DNA of 64,000 nucleotides from Deroplatys truncata (GCA_030765065.1 CM060990.1:676047618-676111617), one strand, 5' to 3'; shown: positions 46,075-56,559, numbered from the stretch's first letter. The notes: a model not told the origin generated them from the sequence alone. Made by a program: numbers and translations.

Positions 46075-46199
46075 TTTATAAAAGGTGGACCATTTAAGCG
46101 GAGACTGTACAATATCTCCAAAACTAAGCGTTGTAGAAAGAAATATCTTGAATAAAAGTTGCTTTATATTGTGGGGGAAATTAATTGCCATTAGTCGTG
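46075..46199 (-). mobile_element. MITE M1 copy, left half (split by Polinton 2)
   Basis: 'aggtggaccatttaagcgg', 'tctccaaaactaagcgttgt' and 'attgccattagtcgtg' match the minus-strand reading of the MITE at 9340-9657 ('gggtggaccatttaatttg', 'tctccaaaaataagcgttgt', 'atccattagtcgtg'). The match stops at the Polinton 2 start and goes on at 62519. Confidence 0.9.
46194..46199. repeat. Target site duplication of Polinton 2, left (GTCGTG)
   Basis: GTCGTG precedes the terminal AGTAGGAG and is repeated at 62519-62524. The uninterrupted MITE has it once (complement CACGAC at 9538-9543). Confidence 0.96.
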
Positions 46200-46929
46200 A
46201 GTAGGAGTAAACAACGAGTTTCAACACACACATGTATGTGTGTTTGTACCCGTGTAATGGTTAGACGGTTTTAGAAACCGTCTATATGAGTAACGTGAGG
46301 GGATTACGTGATGTTGAGAGTCTAAGGTGAAGTGTGTATGAAGCTCGTCCCTCTCTCTCCCTCTGTGGGTTTTTTTTTGAAACAGGTATGTATGTATGTA
46401 TGTGTGTGTTAGAAGCCGTGTAATGAATAAACGGAGATAGTACCCGTGTGTGGTATAGAGTGACGTTTGGGAGTCTGAGTGGTAGAATTCTGAAGTCCGT
46501 CCCCCTCCCTGTAGCACGTTATTTCCCCTCGTGAAGTTGTTGATACACTGTATTGTTATGTTGTGAAGTTAAATGAATAATAAAATAATTAAAAGCCGAA
46601 AAAAAATATCTGGAGCACGTTATTTCCCCTCGTGAAGTTGTTGATACACTGTAATGTTATGTTGTGGAGTTAAATAAATAATAATAAAATAATTAAAAGC
46701 CGAAAAAAATATCTGTGTGTGTGTGCGCGCGTGCGCGCTCACGTGTAGTAAAATTTTGTCTATCTCTTATTATTTTTTTACCAGTTATGCAAAAGTCGTT
46801 CACAATGAAGAATCGTTAGAGCCATTTTTGAGAAAAATGTTCCATGTAAAGGGTAGTCTGGGATGGTGGGGATTTTTCTTGAAAAAACCTTCGTGAAGAT
46901 ACTGAACCAAAATACTAAGTTTGGTGTTT
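46200..46929 (+). repeat. Polinton 2 left terminal inverted repeat (730 bp)
   Basis: Matches the inverse of 61791-62518 with few differences. It holds a two-copy tandem repeat, an alternating GT/GC tract at about 46714-46742, and at its inner end part of a family W copy. The match ends after 'actaagtttggtgttt', beyond which the left side goes on with family W sequence that the right side lacks. Confidence 0.95.
46512..46715. repeat. About 100-bp tandem duplication in the terminal repeat
   Basis: Two copies of 'gcacgttatttcccctcgtg' to 'aattaaaagccgaaaaaa' in a row, mirrored at about 62003-62206 in the right repeat. Such internal repeats in Polinton ends may be replication or packaging signals, but nothing here shows a function. 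Confidence 0.85.
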
Positions 46930-47075
46930 ATCCGACTGTTCACATACAGACACACGGACATGTTTCCAAAAATGGGCGGGTCTCAAAACATGTATTTCCT
47001 GTGAAATCTCGGTATCGAATTTTTGGGCGGAATGCAATACTTACTATACGTAGTAGATAAAGTAAAAAATTGCAA
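46780..47075 (-). repeat. Family W fragment captured in Polinton 2
   Basis: Minus-strand reading from 47075: 'tactacgtatagtaagtatt', 'gcattccgcccaaaaattc', 'tcacaggaaatacatgtt', then 'cggataaacaccaaactt' and the body down to 'gtaaaattttgtc'. Relative to free copies it lacks about 120 bp between 'atggctct' and 'gacttttg'. Only the inner part up to 46929 is mirrored in the right repeat (61791-61980). Confidence 0.85.
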
Positions 47076-47962
47076 GAAGAGAGGCAATGAAGTGAGAAAA
47101 AAAGATGTATGGCTTAAATAATATTCGAGTTATGTGTACGGTTACCGCGTTTGCTAAAAAAACTAATGTATGGCTCCCGCGTTCAGAGGCAGAGGACATG
47201 TGAATTCGAGTTATGTGTACGGTTATCTCGTCATATCCAAGGTTTTGTTTTCAATGTAAGAATCAAAGAAGAAGAGATCCCGTTCAGTAAGAAGGCAATG
47301 AGAAAAAAAACTAAGGGGGCTAATAATATTCGAGTCAGGTGTACCGTTACGTAGTACGTTTTCGAGTCCCCCCGCAGGTAAAAACTTGGAATCTTTCATC
47401 AAGAAGGCAAAATAAGAAATCCATGCGAGTGATTCCCGTTCACGCTGGATCAGTAACAGAAGGGTCAAGACAGCAATGAACTATAAATTACTAAAATTAA
47501 ATGCTTTAAAAAAACCTCGGCATATCGAGCTCACATGCTGAGACATGCAAATGCAATGTCTTTCCTCTCGTCTCTGTAACCCGAAGGCATAGAGAGAAAC
47601 CAGGACTTCAGAATTTTTAAATGAACCTAATAATTATAGGTTATGGAAAAACTGAAAGTAGCGTAAGAAATTGCCTGTAGCAAAAAGGAAGCAGCAACAC
47701 GGATCCTACCAATGCTATAATTATCGTAAGTACAGGGGCCAGGTGGACAAGGTAATTTTTTGTCACGAACGAATGTCAGCCAATGGTCAGATAACTGCGT
47801 GCGCATACGTGGAAGGAGAAGCGGAAATAGGCGTAATAGTATCGTGAACTTATAAAGACGTAGGATACCGTTCTTAAGAACTTAGTACTTATTCCGCTGG
47901 ACATGTGACTGCAGCATAGAACAAGTGTTTGTGGGGAGGGGGGGTTAACAACGTCGGGGACA
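47076..47962. other. Polinton 2 upstream region; local duplications, no gene
   Basis: 'aataatattcgagt.a.gtgtac' recurs at about 47118, 47200 and 47322, so the region consists of degraded duplications. No ORF with a domain. It presumably holds upstream control sequence for the first gene. Confidence 0.5.
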
Positions 47963-47969
47963 TATAAAA
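47963..47969 (+). promoter_or_regulatory. TATA box of the first Polinton 2 gene
   Basis: TATAAAA at 47963-47969 lies 59 bp before the leader-exon ATG at 48028. 'aacagtagtg' at 48001 could contain the start site, which would be 40 bp downstream and a little far; a start nearer 47993 is equally possible. A second TATA-like sequence, 'cttataaag', is at about 47849. Confidence 0.5.
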
Positions 47970-48027
47970 TGTGTAAGGGAGTACGAAAAAGACCATTTGC
48001 AACAGTAGTGCGCAGCCAGGAAAGAAC

Positions 48028-48510
48028 ATGGATGGTAAGTGAAAAAAATTATTATTTCTTACAATTTCGATCTGTGTGTCTTTTTACATATACTTCAGTG
48101 ACCCAAACGATCGATTCAATTTGTCTTTTATTTCCGTGTTTTTTCGTGACCTAAATTAATATAAACCTGTTGAAACGCGTCTGTATGTTTCAGATCAAAT
48201 CATAAGCCAGCTCAATGAAATTGGAGAAGGCGCTCCAATAGTACCAACAAAGAAACTTGCAGATCTGGAGATAAACGTGCCGTTCAAAATAAACAAACTG
48301 AAGACGCTTAGCACGAGATATGGGGAACGCGTCGTAGTAATATTAGATCAATATCAGATCTTTCTTCCCGAGCGATTTAAGAGTATGACTACAGAACAGA
48401 AAACTGCTATAAATGAAGGAGTCTATCACCTTGTGTACATGGGACAAGAGACGCTAGCTAGCGGGTATCGACGTCACAAGATTACTTTTTTACAAAAAAA
48501 GGTATATTAA
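48028..48510 (+). CDS. Polinton 2 gene A: two-exon conserved protein of unknown function
   Basis: Leader exon coding part 48028-48034 (ATGGATG, donor GTAAGT), then exon 48194-48510 (acceptor TTTCAG, stop TAA). The phase-1 junction gives 107 residues. The core contains 'STRYGERVVVILD', 'QIFLPERFKSMT' and 'VYHLVYMGQE', homologous to exon 3 of the Polinton 1 gene. The product is small, soluble, with no signal peptide or membrane segment. Its position at the element end, next to PolB, would suit a role in replication, for example as a DNA-binding accessory protein, but no motif proves it. This ORF reads intact. Confidence 0.75.
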
Positions 48511-48757
48511 AACAGTTTTTTGCATGTGTTAGCTCAGTTCAGAAAAAAAATAATGGATCTCGGAAAAGAGAAAAAAATTCTTAATGGAATAGTTCTAACT
48601 TTTTGACCTTTTAAGATTAATTTGACATAACTATACTGCACGGATAAAAATCTTGTCTTTTTACGTGTACCTCGAAATTTCAGATTATAGCCAGTCGATA
48701 AAATGTTACTATTTTCACTTCTCAGATCGTTGCAATAATGAATTGTATAATTTTCAG

Positions 48758-51700
48758 ACGAGTTCAAACATGCAGGAGAATTCTCAAGCGAAGGAGATGC
48801 ATCTGCAGACACTGCAGTAATCCACAGAAAATTAGACTCCATGACAAGAAAAGGTGAGTTAATGTTCGCATGTATGTGTTAAAACAAAACATTACATTTT
48901 TTAAATAATAAAGTAATCGAATAAGATAATAAATTTTTTCAGCTTAAACATTCAAAAAAAATATAATTTGACAATATTTCTTTTTTCAGCTATAAGTAAA
49001 ATTCCATTTCCTCTTTTTAATATATAACTTTAATGTCAGTAGAATCAAACATTAATAATGAAGCAGTTTTGTTATATAAGTGTATTTCATGCTAAAGAAG
49101 GGATATTTTTCTTTTCAGCTTTAAAGAAAATTATATTTCAGGTTTTAAACTTTACTTTGAAATAAAATGACAATTTTGTTTTCAGCCTTAATAAAGTGAA
49201 CTATATATTTTTGTTTCAGCTTTCATGCATGCTTCAAAAAAGTAACAAATTAATATCACGAAAAACGAAAATTCGATTTAAAAAACTTTACTTGAAATAA
49301 AATCAACATTATTTCCAGCTTAAAGATACTTTGACATCAAACATTACTGTAAATAAAAAAATTAACTATTTGTTATAGATTTTTCAGCTTTCATGTATGC
49401 TTCAAAAAAGTAACAAATTAATATCACGAAAAAAAGAAAATTCGATTTCAGTTTTTTTAAAAAAACTTTACCTGAACATTTTTGTCAGCTTAAAAGATAT
49501 CAAATATGTATTACTGATGACACCTCATTTATTTGAATTTCAGAGGAACACGTGCACGTGATCTCAAATAAGACCGGAGCCCCGAACAAGAGGACTACGT
49601 CGCCGAAAGAGGATAGCGCGTCTCCATCAAAGAAACCAAGAACAGAATCGGTGAGTGAACAGAGGCAGAAGGATCTTGCATGCATGACTATTGAATCGGC
49701 ATTTAAAAATCGGATCTATACGAGTCAAATAGAAAACTCGGTGGGAATGATAGATCCTGAAACATTTCTAGATGAATGTCAACCGCTCGTTAGCAGTGAA
49801 ATTCGGAGCAATCTCGCTCGTCATTTGTCAGGAATAAAGTTATGTGCCACATTAGTATGCAAATATGTCATCCAAACACCCGAAAATGAAAAGATCGAGA
49901 CATTTAATTTCAATAGTAAAATGGATGCTATCTTACAAGATACAAACATTAGCGATTAGTATGAGAATAAACTTAAACATCCCATATTATTCAACATTGA
50001 TACATTCGAATCGAAAAGCAGTTCGAAATCACTATACCAAATATGTTCGTTAATTCTAAATTTCTGTCACTACGATCCGCTAAATGCAGGTTGCAACATA
50101 AAAGTGCCAGATTTCATAAAACACAAGAGAGCAGTGACCAATATTAGGAATACTGATAACAAATGTTTCGGATATTGCCTACTGGCATCCAAATTTCCGG
50201 TAAAGCGTAACAGCTATAGAGTGCGTTCGTACTCCAAGTACAATATGTTTAAAGAATTTAATTTCGCAGGAATAAAGTTTCCAGTATCTTTAGATGGCAT
50301 ACAAAAATTTGAAAAGCAAAATGATAATATATCTATCACTGTATATGGTATAGACGAATATTCAATTATTCCATTATATCAAACCTCGGAACGTAAAGAG
50401 CATCATGTGAACCTCTTAAGAATTGCCGATGAAGCTAGATCACACTATTGCTTAATAAATGACCTATCTCGCCTGTTGTCCTCACAATTAACTAAACGCA
50501 AGTGTAGGATGTGTATATGTGAGGCATGCATGAAATACTTCTCGAATGAAAGCAACCTAGCTAAACATAAAAGGAGATGCATGAAATCGCAAGTTGTTAG
50601 TATGCCTGAAATAGGGGTAAATGACACCATTCGATTCAATTCATACTCGAAGTGCTCTCCGGTGCCATTTGTCATATATGCAGATATCGAATCAATACTT
50701 AAAAAAGTGCATTCATGTCAGCCCTCCGCAGATAGCAGTTGGACGAGATCACTACAAAGACACGAAGCAGTATCAATAGCTTTAAATCTTGTATGCAATT
50801 ATGACGATACCTTATCGAAATTCAAAATCTTTAGAGGTCCTAATGCGATTCAAGATTTTTTCAGCGAATTAACTGTAATTGCAGACGATGTAATCGATAT
50901 TTACTCGAAAAACAAAGAGTTAAATATGACCGATGCAGATAAAATAAAATTCAGAAATACTGATTTCTGTCATCTGTGTGAAGATAAATTTGAGTCCGAA
51001 TCTGACAAAATATTAGACCATTGTCATTTGACCGGTAGATTCATAGGAGCGGCCCACAATTCGTGTAATCTGAATAGAAAGTTACCAAATTACATACCGA
51101 TTTTTTTCATTGTCTGTCAAACTACGATTCACATTTTCTTGTGAAACATCTCGCTTACGATCGAGAACCCATATCATGTATTTCACAAACATCTGAAAAC
51201 TATCTATCATTCCGTAAGAGATATACGTCCAATGGAAAAAGTATATATTTCAGATTTCTTGATAGTTATAGATTCCTCGATGATAAATTCAGCAATTTAG
51301 CTGATATGCTAAACCCCGAGGACTTTAAAAATACAAACAGAGCATACAAAAATCCTGCAAATCGGCAGCTAATGATACGTAAAGGCGTATTTCCATACAC
51401 ATATCTGGATTGCGTAGAGAAATTGAAAGAGACCGCATTACCAGATATATCACAATTTGATGATATAACAACGGAAGATTACTTGCATGCTCAAACAGTA
51501 TGGCGAGAGTTAAATATCAGAAACTTAGGCGAATACAGCGATCTATATCTTAAGACTGACACATTGTTATTGACTGACATTTTTGAAACTTTCAGAAACT
51601 TATGCCTAAATTTATATAAACTAGATCCGTGCCATTTCTACACTGCTCCCGGGTTGGCCTATCAGGCGATGTTAAAGACGACTAAAACAAAATTATCGCT

Positions 51701-53064
51701 AATCACCGACAAAGAAATGCTAGAGTTTTTCGAGTCAGGAATCAGGGGTGGGCTTTGCACGGTGTCGCAGCGATACTCCAAAGCCAATAACAAGTACATG
51801 AATGAATACAACGAATCTCTACCACCTAAATACTTAGCACTTTTCGATTGTACAAACTTATACGGATTTGTTATGGCAAGACATGCAACTCCATGTGGCG
51901 AACTCAGATGGTTAAATAGAGATGAAATTAATGCAATAGAATTCTTAACCGTACCGCCAGATTCGGAAACGGGTTATGTGCTCGAAGTCGATCTCGAATA
52001 TCCTAAAGCCATTCACGACGAACACAACGATCTTCCACTGTGTCCAAAGAGCGAAATACCTCCAAAGGATACATGCAATAAGCTCCTTGCAACACTATCT
52101 GATAAGTCTAAGTATGTCTTGCATTACCGTAATCTACAGCAATGTGTAGAATTAGGAATGAAGTTGAAATACATACATAGAGCAGTGGCTTACAAACAAT
52201 CCTTCTGGTTAAAATCATACATTGACTTGAACGCTGCAAAACGTGCTGAGGAGAAATCTAAATTCGGTCAGAATCTATGGAAAAAAATGAATAATTGTGT
52301 TTATGGAAAATTTACGTAAGTATAACGATTTTCGTCTCGTTACCAGTTGGAAACAAGCGAAAAAGCTGATATCGCGTCAAACGTTTTTGCGTTACATTAT
52401 ATTTGACGAGAACCTTGTGGGTATCGAACTGGCAAAGGAAGAAATTCACATGTGTAAGCCCATATACATAGGACAGGCAATACTTGACATTTCTAAATAT
52501 GTGATGTACCACTTTTATTATAACATTCTGAAAAAGAACCTAAATGATTTGTCTTTAAATTACATGGATACCGATTCATTTTTGTTTGAAACTAGTACAG
52601 ATGTTTATGATTTTATCAAAACCAACATTCAGCATTTTGATACAACCAATTACCCACCCGATAACATATATTCGATACCTCTGGTAAACAGGAAAGTAAT
52701 GGGCTTATTTAAAGACGAATTATCGGGCAAATTAATGACAGAATACGCTGGGCTAAGGTCTAAGCTGTACTCATATCGTTTTGAGGGTCAGATCGTTAAG
52801 AAGTCAAAAGGCGTTTCAAAGGCTGCAATGCGTTCAATAACTTTTGATGATTACCTATCTTGTCTCAATGACATGAATGTAGCACATTATGCCAGACAAA
52901 CAACTTTCCAAAGTCGTAAGCATAACGTTCACACAGTAGAAATGAACAAAATTGCATTGAGAGGGTTTGATACCAAACGTTATATGATTGAAAACTCGCA
53001 TAAAACTATGGCCTGGGGACATTTTTCTATTCCAAGAGATCCTGCTACCTCTGAGCACAGCTGA
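48758..53064 (+). pseudogene. polB: Protein-primed family B DNA polymerase (PolB), broken
   Basis: Proposed N-terminal exon 48758-48853 (phase 1 at both ends, GTGAGT donor) and main exon from 49544 (acceptor TTTCAG). Visible motifs in order: C2HC finger 'CEACMKYFSNESNLAKHKRRC' region (about 50515-50580); exonuclease I 'FVIYADIESIL' (about 50668); HNH-like 'FCHLCEDKF...DHCHLTG...HNSCNLNRK' (50965-51080); motif A 'FDCTNLYG' (about 51843); motif B 'KMNNCVYGK' (about 52286); motif C 'YMDTDS' (about 52561). It would replicate the element from a terminal protein primer. Lesions: an in-frame TAG at 49957, a one-base frameshift in a T-run near 51101, and another frameshift near 52310. Motif A has C-T where relatives usually have A/N-N. 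The total span fits the usual 1000-1300 residues. Confidence 0.9.
48854..49543 (+). other. PolB intron made of repeated acceptor-like units
   Basis: Between donor 48854 and acceptor 49543 there are at least seven TTTCAGCTT-like sites (about 48937, 48985, 49115, 49183, 49217, 49316, 49383, 49487). Each is set in diverged copies of a unit containing 'ttcaaaaaagtaacaaatta' and 'atatcacgaaaaa'. Nothing coding lies between them. The last site with a long open frame behind it is the one at 49543. Confidence 0.6.
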
Positions 53065-53776
53065 CATTGTAATGTAATTCGAGAGAGAGAGAGACTATGT
53101 GTTTTTTTACATTATTAAAAGTATGCCATTTCATGTAATTCTGCTTAATGAGGGACTTGGTAAACCATACTTTTTTCGAGTTCACATGTCCAGTACTCAT
53201 TTTCTTTGTAATTGAACTTTTTATATACTTTGAACTTCACAAATCTTGTTTTATAAATGAAAACACATGTTCACCTGAATAAGTACTCATTTTTACATGT
53301 TTATACTTTTTTGGGATGAGGGATATATTTTCTTTAAAGTTTATGGTATATGTTATGTAAACCAATTTTTTGAGTTCACAAGTGTTGTTTATGAATGTCG
53401 TCCCCATTTAATGTAATTCTGCTTAATGTGAGAGATTGTTGTGCATTTCTTATACTTAAAGCTTTTTATGATGTAAACCATACTTTTTTTACATGTCCTC
53501 CTCAATAAGTACTCATTTTTAGAGAGATTTCTTTTTATGCTTTGAAGTTCACAAAATCTTGTTTTACAAATGCAAACACATGTCCACCCGAATAAGTACT
53601 CACTTTTACATGTTTATACTTTTTTGGGGGTGATGGGGAATATGTAGGGTTATTTTTAAAAAATAAATAATACTCAATTACTTTTGGATTCTGTTGCTTT
53701 ATTTCTTAAGAAATAAAATTATACAACACACATCCTGAATCCTAAAAACATTTTGTCTTAGTTTTATTTGCATCTT
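53065..53776. other. Convergent intergenic region between PolB and integrase, with repeats
   Basis: AT-rich. Imperfect repeats include 'aagtactca.ttttacatgt' with 'ttatacttttttggg' at about 53281 and 53596, and 'gtaaaccatacttttttt'-like at 53159 and 53475. It probably holds polyadenylation signals for both flanking genes. An 'aaaataaata' is at about 53658. Confidence 0.6.
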
Positions 53777-54694
53777 CTACACTACAGCATTCCTTTCTAT
53801 CCATTCACTTTTTGGAAAGCCTAGCCACTTGACGAGTAACCTATTCCCACGTCGACGTAGTACTTTTTCTACGAGATATGTGTCAGGGTAACTAGTTCTT
53901 AATAATTCATGACCATAGAATCCACCTTGTATTACCTTCCCCTCACCATCTTCCAGATGATAGGTGGGTGGGACTGTGCGTCTTACCCTGACAATGCGAA
54001 AGATTTCAGTGCTCCAATTAGGTGTGTAACCTTTCTCGAGTAGACCCTTATGCCTAGAGATCCTAACACGTTCCCCAACACTGAACCTCCTGGCATTTCT
54101 CTTTTCGTACCTCATAACATCACGACGATACACCGTGAGGAGGAGATCGTTGTTCCTGACGTCGCGAGGCTTCATCTGAATCGTCGAATGGTAAGTATTA
54201 TTGTAGATGTTAATGATTCTTGGCAAGAGGTCCAGCCATTTATATGAACCTTTAGTCAAAAATTCCTTATGCATCATAGTTTTAAGCGTTCTTATTAAAC
54301 GCTCGACAGCAGCAGCCTTAATGACACTGAATGTACTATAGTGATTAATTCCATACCTGGTCATTAATTGCTTGAAATGCTTATTGTAAAATTGCTTGCC
54401 GTTATCGGATTGAATATTCTTAGGTGTTGTATTCAGATCCTCCAGTATATCTCGCATTGCTTTTGTAACATTCACTCCGGTCTTGTCCTTCACAGGTCTT
54501 GCATAAGCCATTTTTGAGTAAAAATTAACAGCAATAAGAATGTACTTATAGTTTCTGTTTTGCTTTGCGTATGGTATCATTTCAATAAGGTCTATTTGTA
54601 ATAAGTCATTAAGACCTTTACTAATTATTTTCCTACGTAGAAATTTCCTTCTGGCGGGGGAGTGTAATTCACTAACGATGTTTCGTCTAATCAT
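53777..54694 (-). CDS. int: Retroviral-type integrase with C-terminal chromodomain
   Basis: 305 residues, reads intact. The rve core has D35 ('QIDLIEM'), D97 ('QSDNGKQF') and E131 ('AAVERLIRTLK'), the DDE triad, with 33 residues between the second Asp and Glu. A basic SH3-like stretch follows ('FSVGERVRISRHKG', about 200-215). The last 40 residues, 'YLVEKVLRRRGNRLLVKW', are a chromodomain-like end. It would cut and join element ends to host DNA, leaving the 6-bp duplications seen here. Its start overlaps the stop of the upstream gene as ATGA, suggesting coupled expression. The usual N-terminal zinc-binding part is absent before 'LHSPARRKF', as often in this gene order. Confidence 0.95.
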   Translation of the reverse strand: MIRRNIVSELHSPARRKFLRRKIISKGLNDLLQIDLIEMIPYAKQNRNYKYILIAVNFYSKMAYARPVKDKTGVNVTKAMRDILEDLNTTPKNIQSDNGKQFYNKHFKQLMTRYGINHYSTFSVIKAAAVERLIRTLKTMMHKEFLTKGSYKWLDLLPRIINIYNNTYHSTIQMKPRDVRNNDLLLTVYRRDVMRYEKRNARRFSVGERVRISRHKGLLEKGYTPNWSTEIFRIVRVRRTVPPTYHLEDGEGKVIQGGFYGHELLRTSYPDTYLVEKVLRRRGNRLLVKWLGFPKSEWIERNAVV

Positions 54695-55455
54695 GCTATT
54701 ATTTTCGAGTTTCTCAATTCTGTGATGATCTCTTGAATTTCCGTTGTATGATTCAAATTGCCAGCCTCCCTCGATGCAATGAGCAATCTGAGTCTGCTAA
54801 TCAGACTATTAGGATCGGACCAGTATACGTAGTCCAACTTCCTACCCGGAACGTGCTGCTTCCATTCGAGACCGGAACCGGTCGTAGTGTCGATTAGCCT
54901 GCGTATGATATTCTTATATTTATACCCCTTGTTCGATCTCAGACGACCGCTCCTGCTGTAGCCCTGTCTGTGAACTAGAGTTTGTTTCAAAATCTGAGAA
55001 TAAATATCCAGATCGTCTTCCGTATACGATGAGATCTGAGGTACTCGCTTGAATAATAGTTCGTACAGCCCGGGGCTAGCCTCATAAGTCTCATCTCCTA
55101 TCTGAACACTGTTATCTGCAAATGTAATTAATTTATTTCCTATCTTATAATCCCCGTCTTCATACCGTACTCCAAAGGTAACGTCCAGATCGCTGCCGCT
55201 AGCTTTTCGAACCTTCTTCAGATAATTCACGAGGGTATCGGCTTCTTCTTCTTCTTCTTCGGGGTGAGAGAGAGGGGTTTTGCTTTTTTCTTGATTCTTT
55301 AGTATATCCTTCAGAGGAACGGTGACGGGCTGAAGAACCTCGGACATCACGCGTTGGGTTTCGAACCTGAGACCCCTCAGGGAACGTAACTTTTCCCTTA
55401 TCGCTTTACTGTGTCGAGCGATGGACTGCTTGAGTCTGATGCCTTCCACATCCAT
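54691..55455 (-). CDS. DUF8207-like Polinton protein of unknown function
   Basis: 254 residues. The N-terminal third is basic and helical, followed by an acidic run of six Glu (about 67-73). The C-terminal part has 'TFGVRYEDGDYKIGNKLI', 'YEASPGLYELLFK' and 'KYKNIIRRLID'. This pattern (FG.RY..G...IG, then a 'GT/SPGL.ELL' helix) recurs in many arthropod proteins labelled DUF8207 and found beside Polinton integrases, which I recall from family knowledge and have not searched. Position directly upstream of integrase with an ATGA overlap suggests joint expression. The function is unknown; a link with the integration complex or virion is only a guess. Confidence 0.7.
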   Translation of the reverse strand: MDVEGIRLKQSIARHSKAIREKLRSLRGLRFETQRVMSEVLQPVTVPLKDILKNQEKSKTPLSHPEEEEEEADTLVNYLKKVRKASGSDLDVTFGVRYEDGDYKIGNKLITFADNSVQIGDETYEASPGLYELLFKRVPQISSYTEDDLDIYSQILKQTLVHRQGYSRSGRLRSNKGYKYKNIIRRLIDTTTGSGLEWKQHVPGRKLDYVYWSDPNSLISRLRLLIASREAGNLNHTTEIQEIITELRNSKIIA

Positions 55456-55473
55456 CGTAAAATGAATGCAGAT

Positions 55474-56532
55474 TTAAGCTGCTGGCATCAATATATAGGA
55501 GATTTTTAATTCGATACTTAGAATATGTCCATCTTTAGCACGATTAACTGGAGCTGTGAAGGTCAACTTATCGCCCATCATGACGAGTGCAGGATAACTT
55601 TCAACGCGTTTATCATTTATTGCAAATATTGCATCCGTTCTCGTATTGGGATGCGATGATGAAATCATATTGCAGCCAAACACCTCTCCGCTAACCGGGG
55701 ACCTGTAGTATTCGAGTCCCGAAGTTAGCATGTATCTCTGTGAGTTACCTCTGTACGGTTTCGTTTGCAATGTAATGATGAGCTGTCCACTCATTTTCCC
55801 TAAAATAGCATTTATTAGATTCACTCGCGAATTAAGATTAGCAATACTATTCATAATTGAGGCTACCACGGTATCAAGATTTTTTTCTACTGCTGCAATA
55901 ATTTCTTGAGGCATAGAAGCTAGAGTTCGGTTTAAAACTGTCTGTGTTTCCGCATTTTTCTTTACAACTAAATGTCTAACATGTTTTTTATTTGCGGCAT
56001 CGTTATCGTCCACGGGATCGGCTATCTCCCTTATCCGTTTCTTTCGAAAGGAAACGTTACCGTTCGAATCGTGAAGCGGTGTTTGTGCATTTATGTAATC
56101 CAAAATATATTTTTTATTCGGAACATCATGATCGTCAACTGGAGGCAATAGTACCTTCATTCTTATCGTATCCAGAATGACATTCTTTTCTGCATCGCGT
56201 TTGAAAGCATATTTACTCAGGTATTCCATTAGGCTCTGATGTTGACCTTCGAGCGATGTTTGCACGTGCTGCCTAAGCATAGCTTCAAATTCGCCCATAC
56301 GCTGATATGAAGTCTTTTCGGTGAACGTCTGCATTCGATGCTCGACGATAGTCGTAAGCGTATCCACATAGTGTTTAGTCGTTGCATCATATTCTTCTTC
56401 AGGATCCTGAATGTTGCATAATCGCTTTTTCTTGAATTGATAGTTTCCCGTGTCATCTCGATTTATAATGTAACGGTTAAGCACACCCCTGGATGGGATG
56501 ATCCTGCGCGATCCGAATCTGTCGATACTCAT
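55474..56532 (-). CDS. Fibre-like protein with phage-tail-fibre-type repeats
   Basis: 352 residues, intact. Three copies of a motif of about 25 residues occur: 'KKRLCNIQDPEEEYDATTKHYV' region (33-57), 'LLPPVDDHDVPNKKYI' (about 128-144) and 'KRIREIADPVDDNDAANKKHV' region (about 162-185). The form 'r(I/L)..i.DP.d..Da..K.YV' is the repeat known from shafts of many phage tail fibres, which trimerise. Coiled-coil-like helices separate the copies. The last 110 residues are rich in beta-strand ('GQLIITLQTKPYRG', 'LSIELKISYILMP') and may be a knob-like head. Best inference: a trimeric virion spike or attachment protein. A truncated homologue is in Polinton 1 (22765-22899). It lies just downstream of the ATPase. 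Confidence 0.6.
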   Translation of the reverse strand: MSIDRFGSRRIIPSRGVLNRYIINRDDTGNYQFKKKRLCNIQDPEEEYDATTKHYVDTLTTIVEHRMQTFTEKTSYQRMGEFEAMLRQHVQTSLEGQHQSLMEYLSKYAFKRDAEKNVILDTIRMKVLLPPVDDHDVPNKKYILDYINAQTPLHDSNGNVSFRKKRIREIADPVDDNDAANKKHVRHLVVKKNAETQTVLNRTLASMPQEIIAAVEKNLDTVVASIMNSIANLNSRVNLINAILGKMSGQLIITLQTKPYRGNSQRYMLTSGLEYYRSPVSGEVFGCNMISSSHPNTRTDAIFAINDKRVESYPALVMMGDKLTFTAPVNRAKDGHILSIELKISYILMPAA

Positions 56533-56559
56533 AGCTGTAATGAGCGATACTCTCTATTT

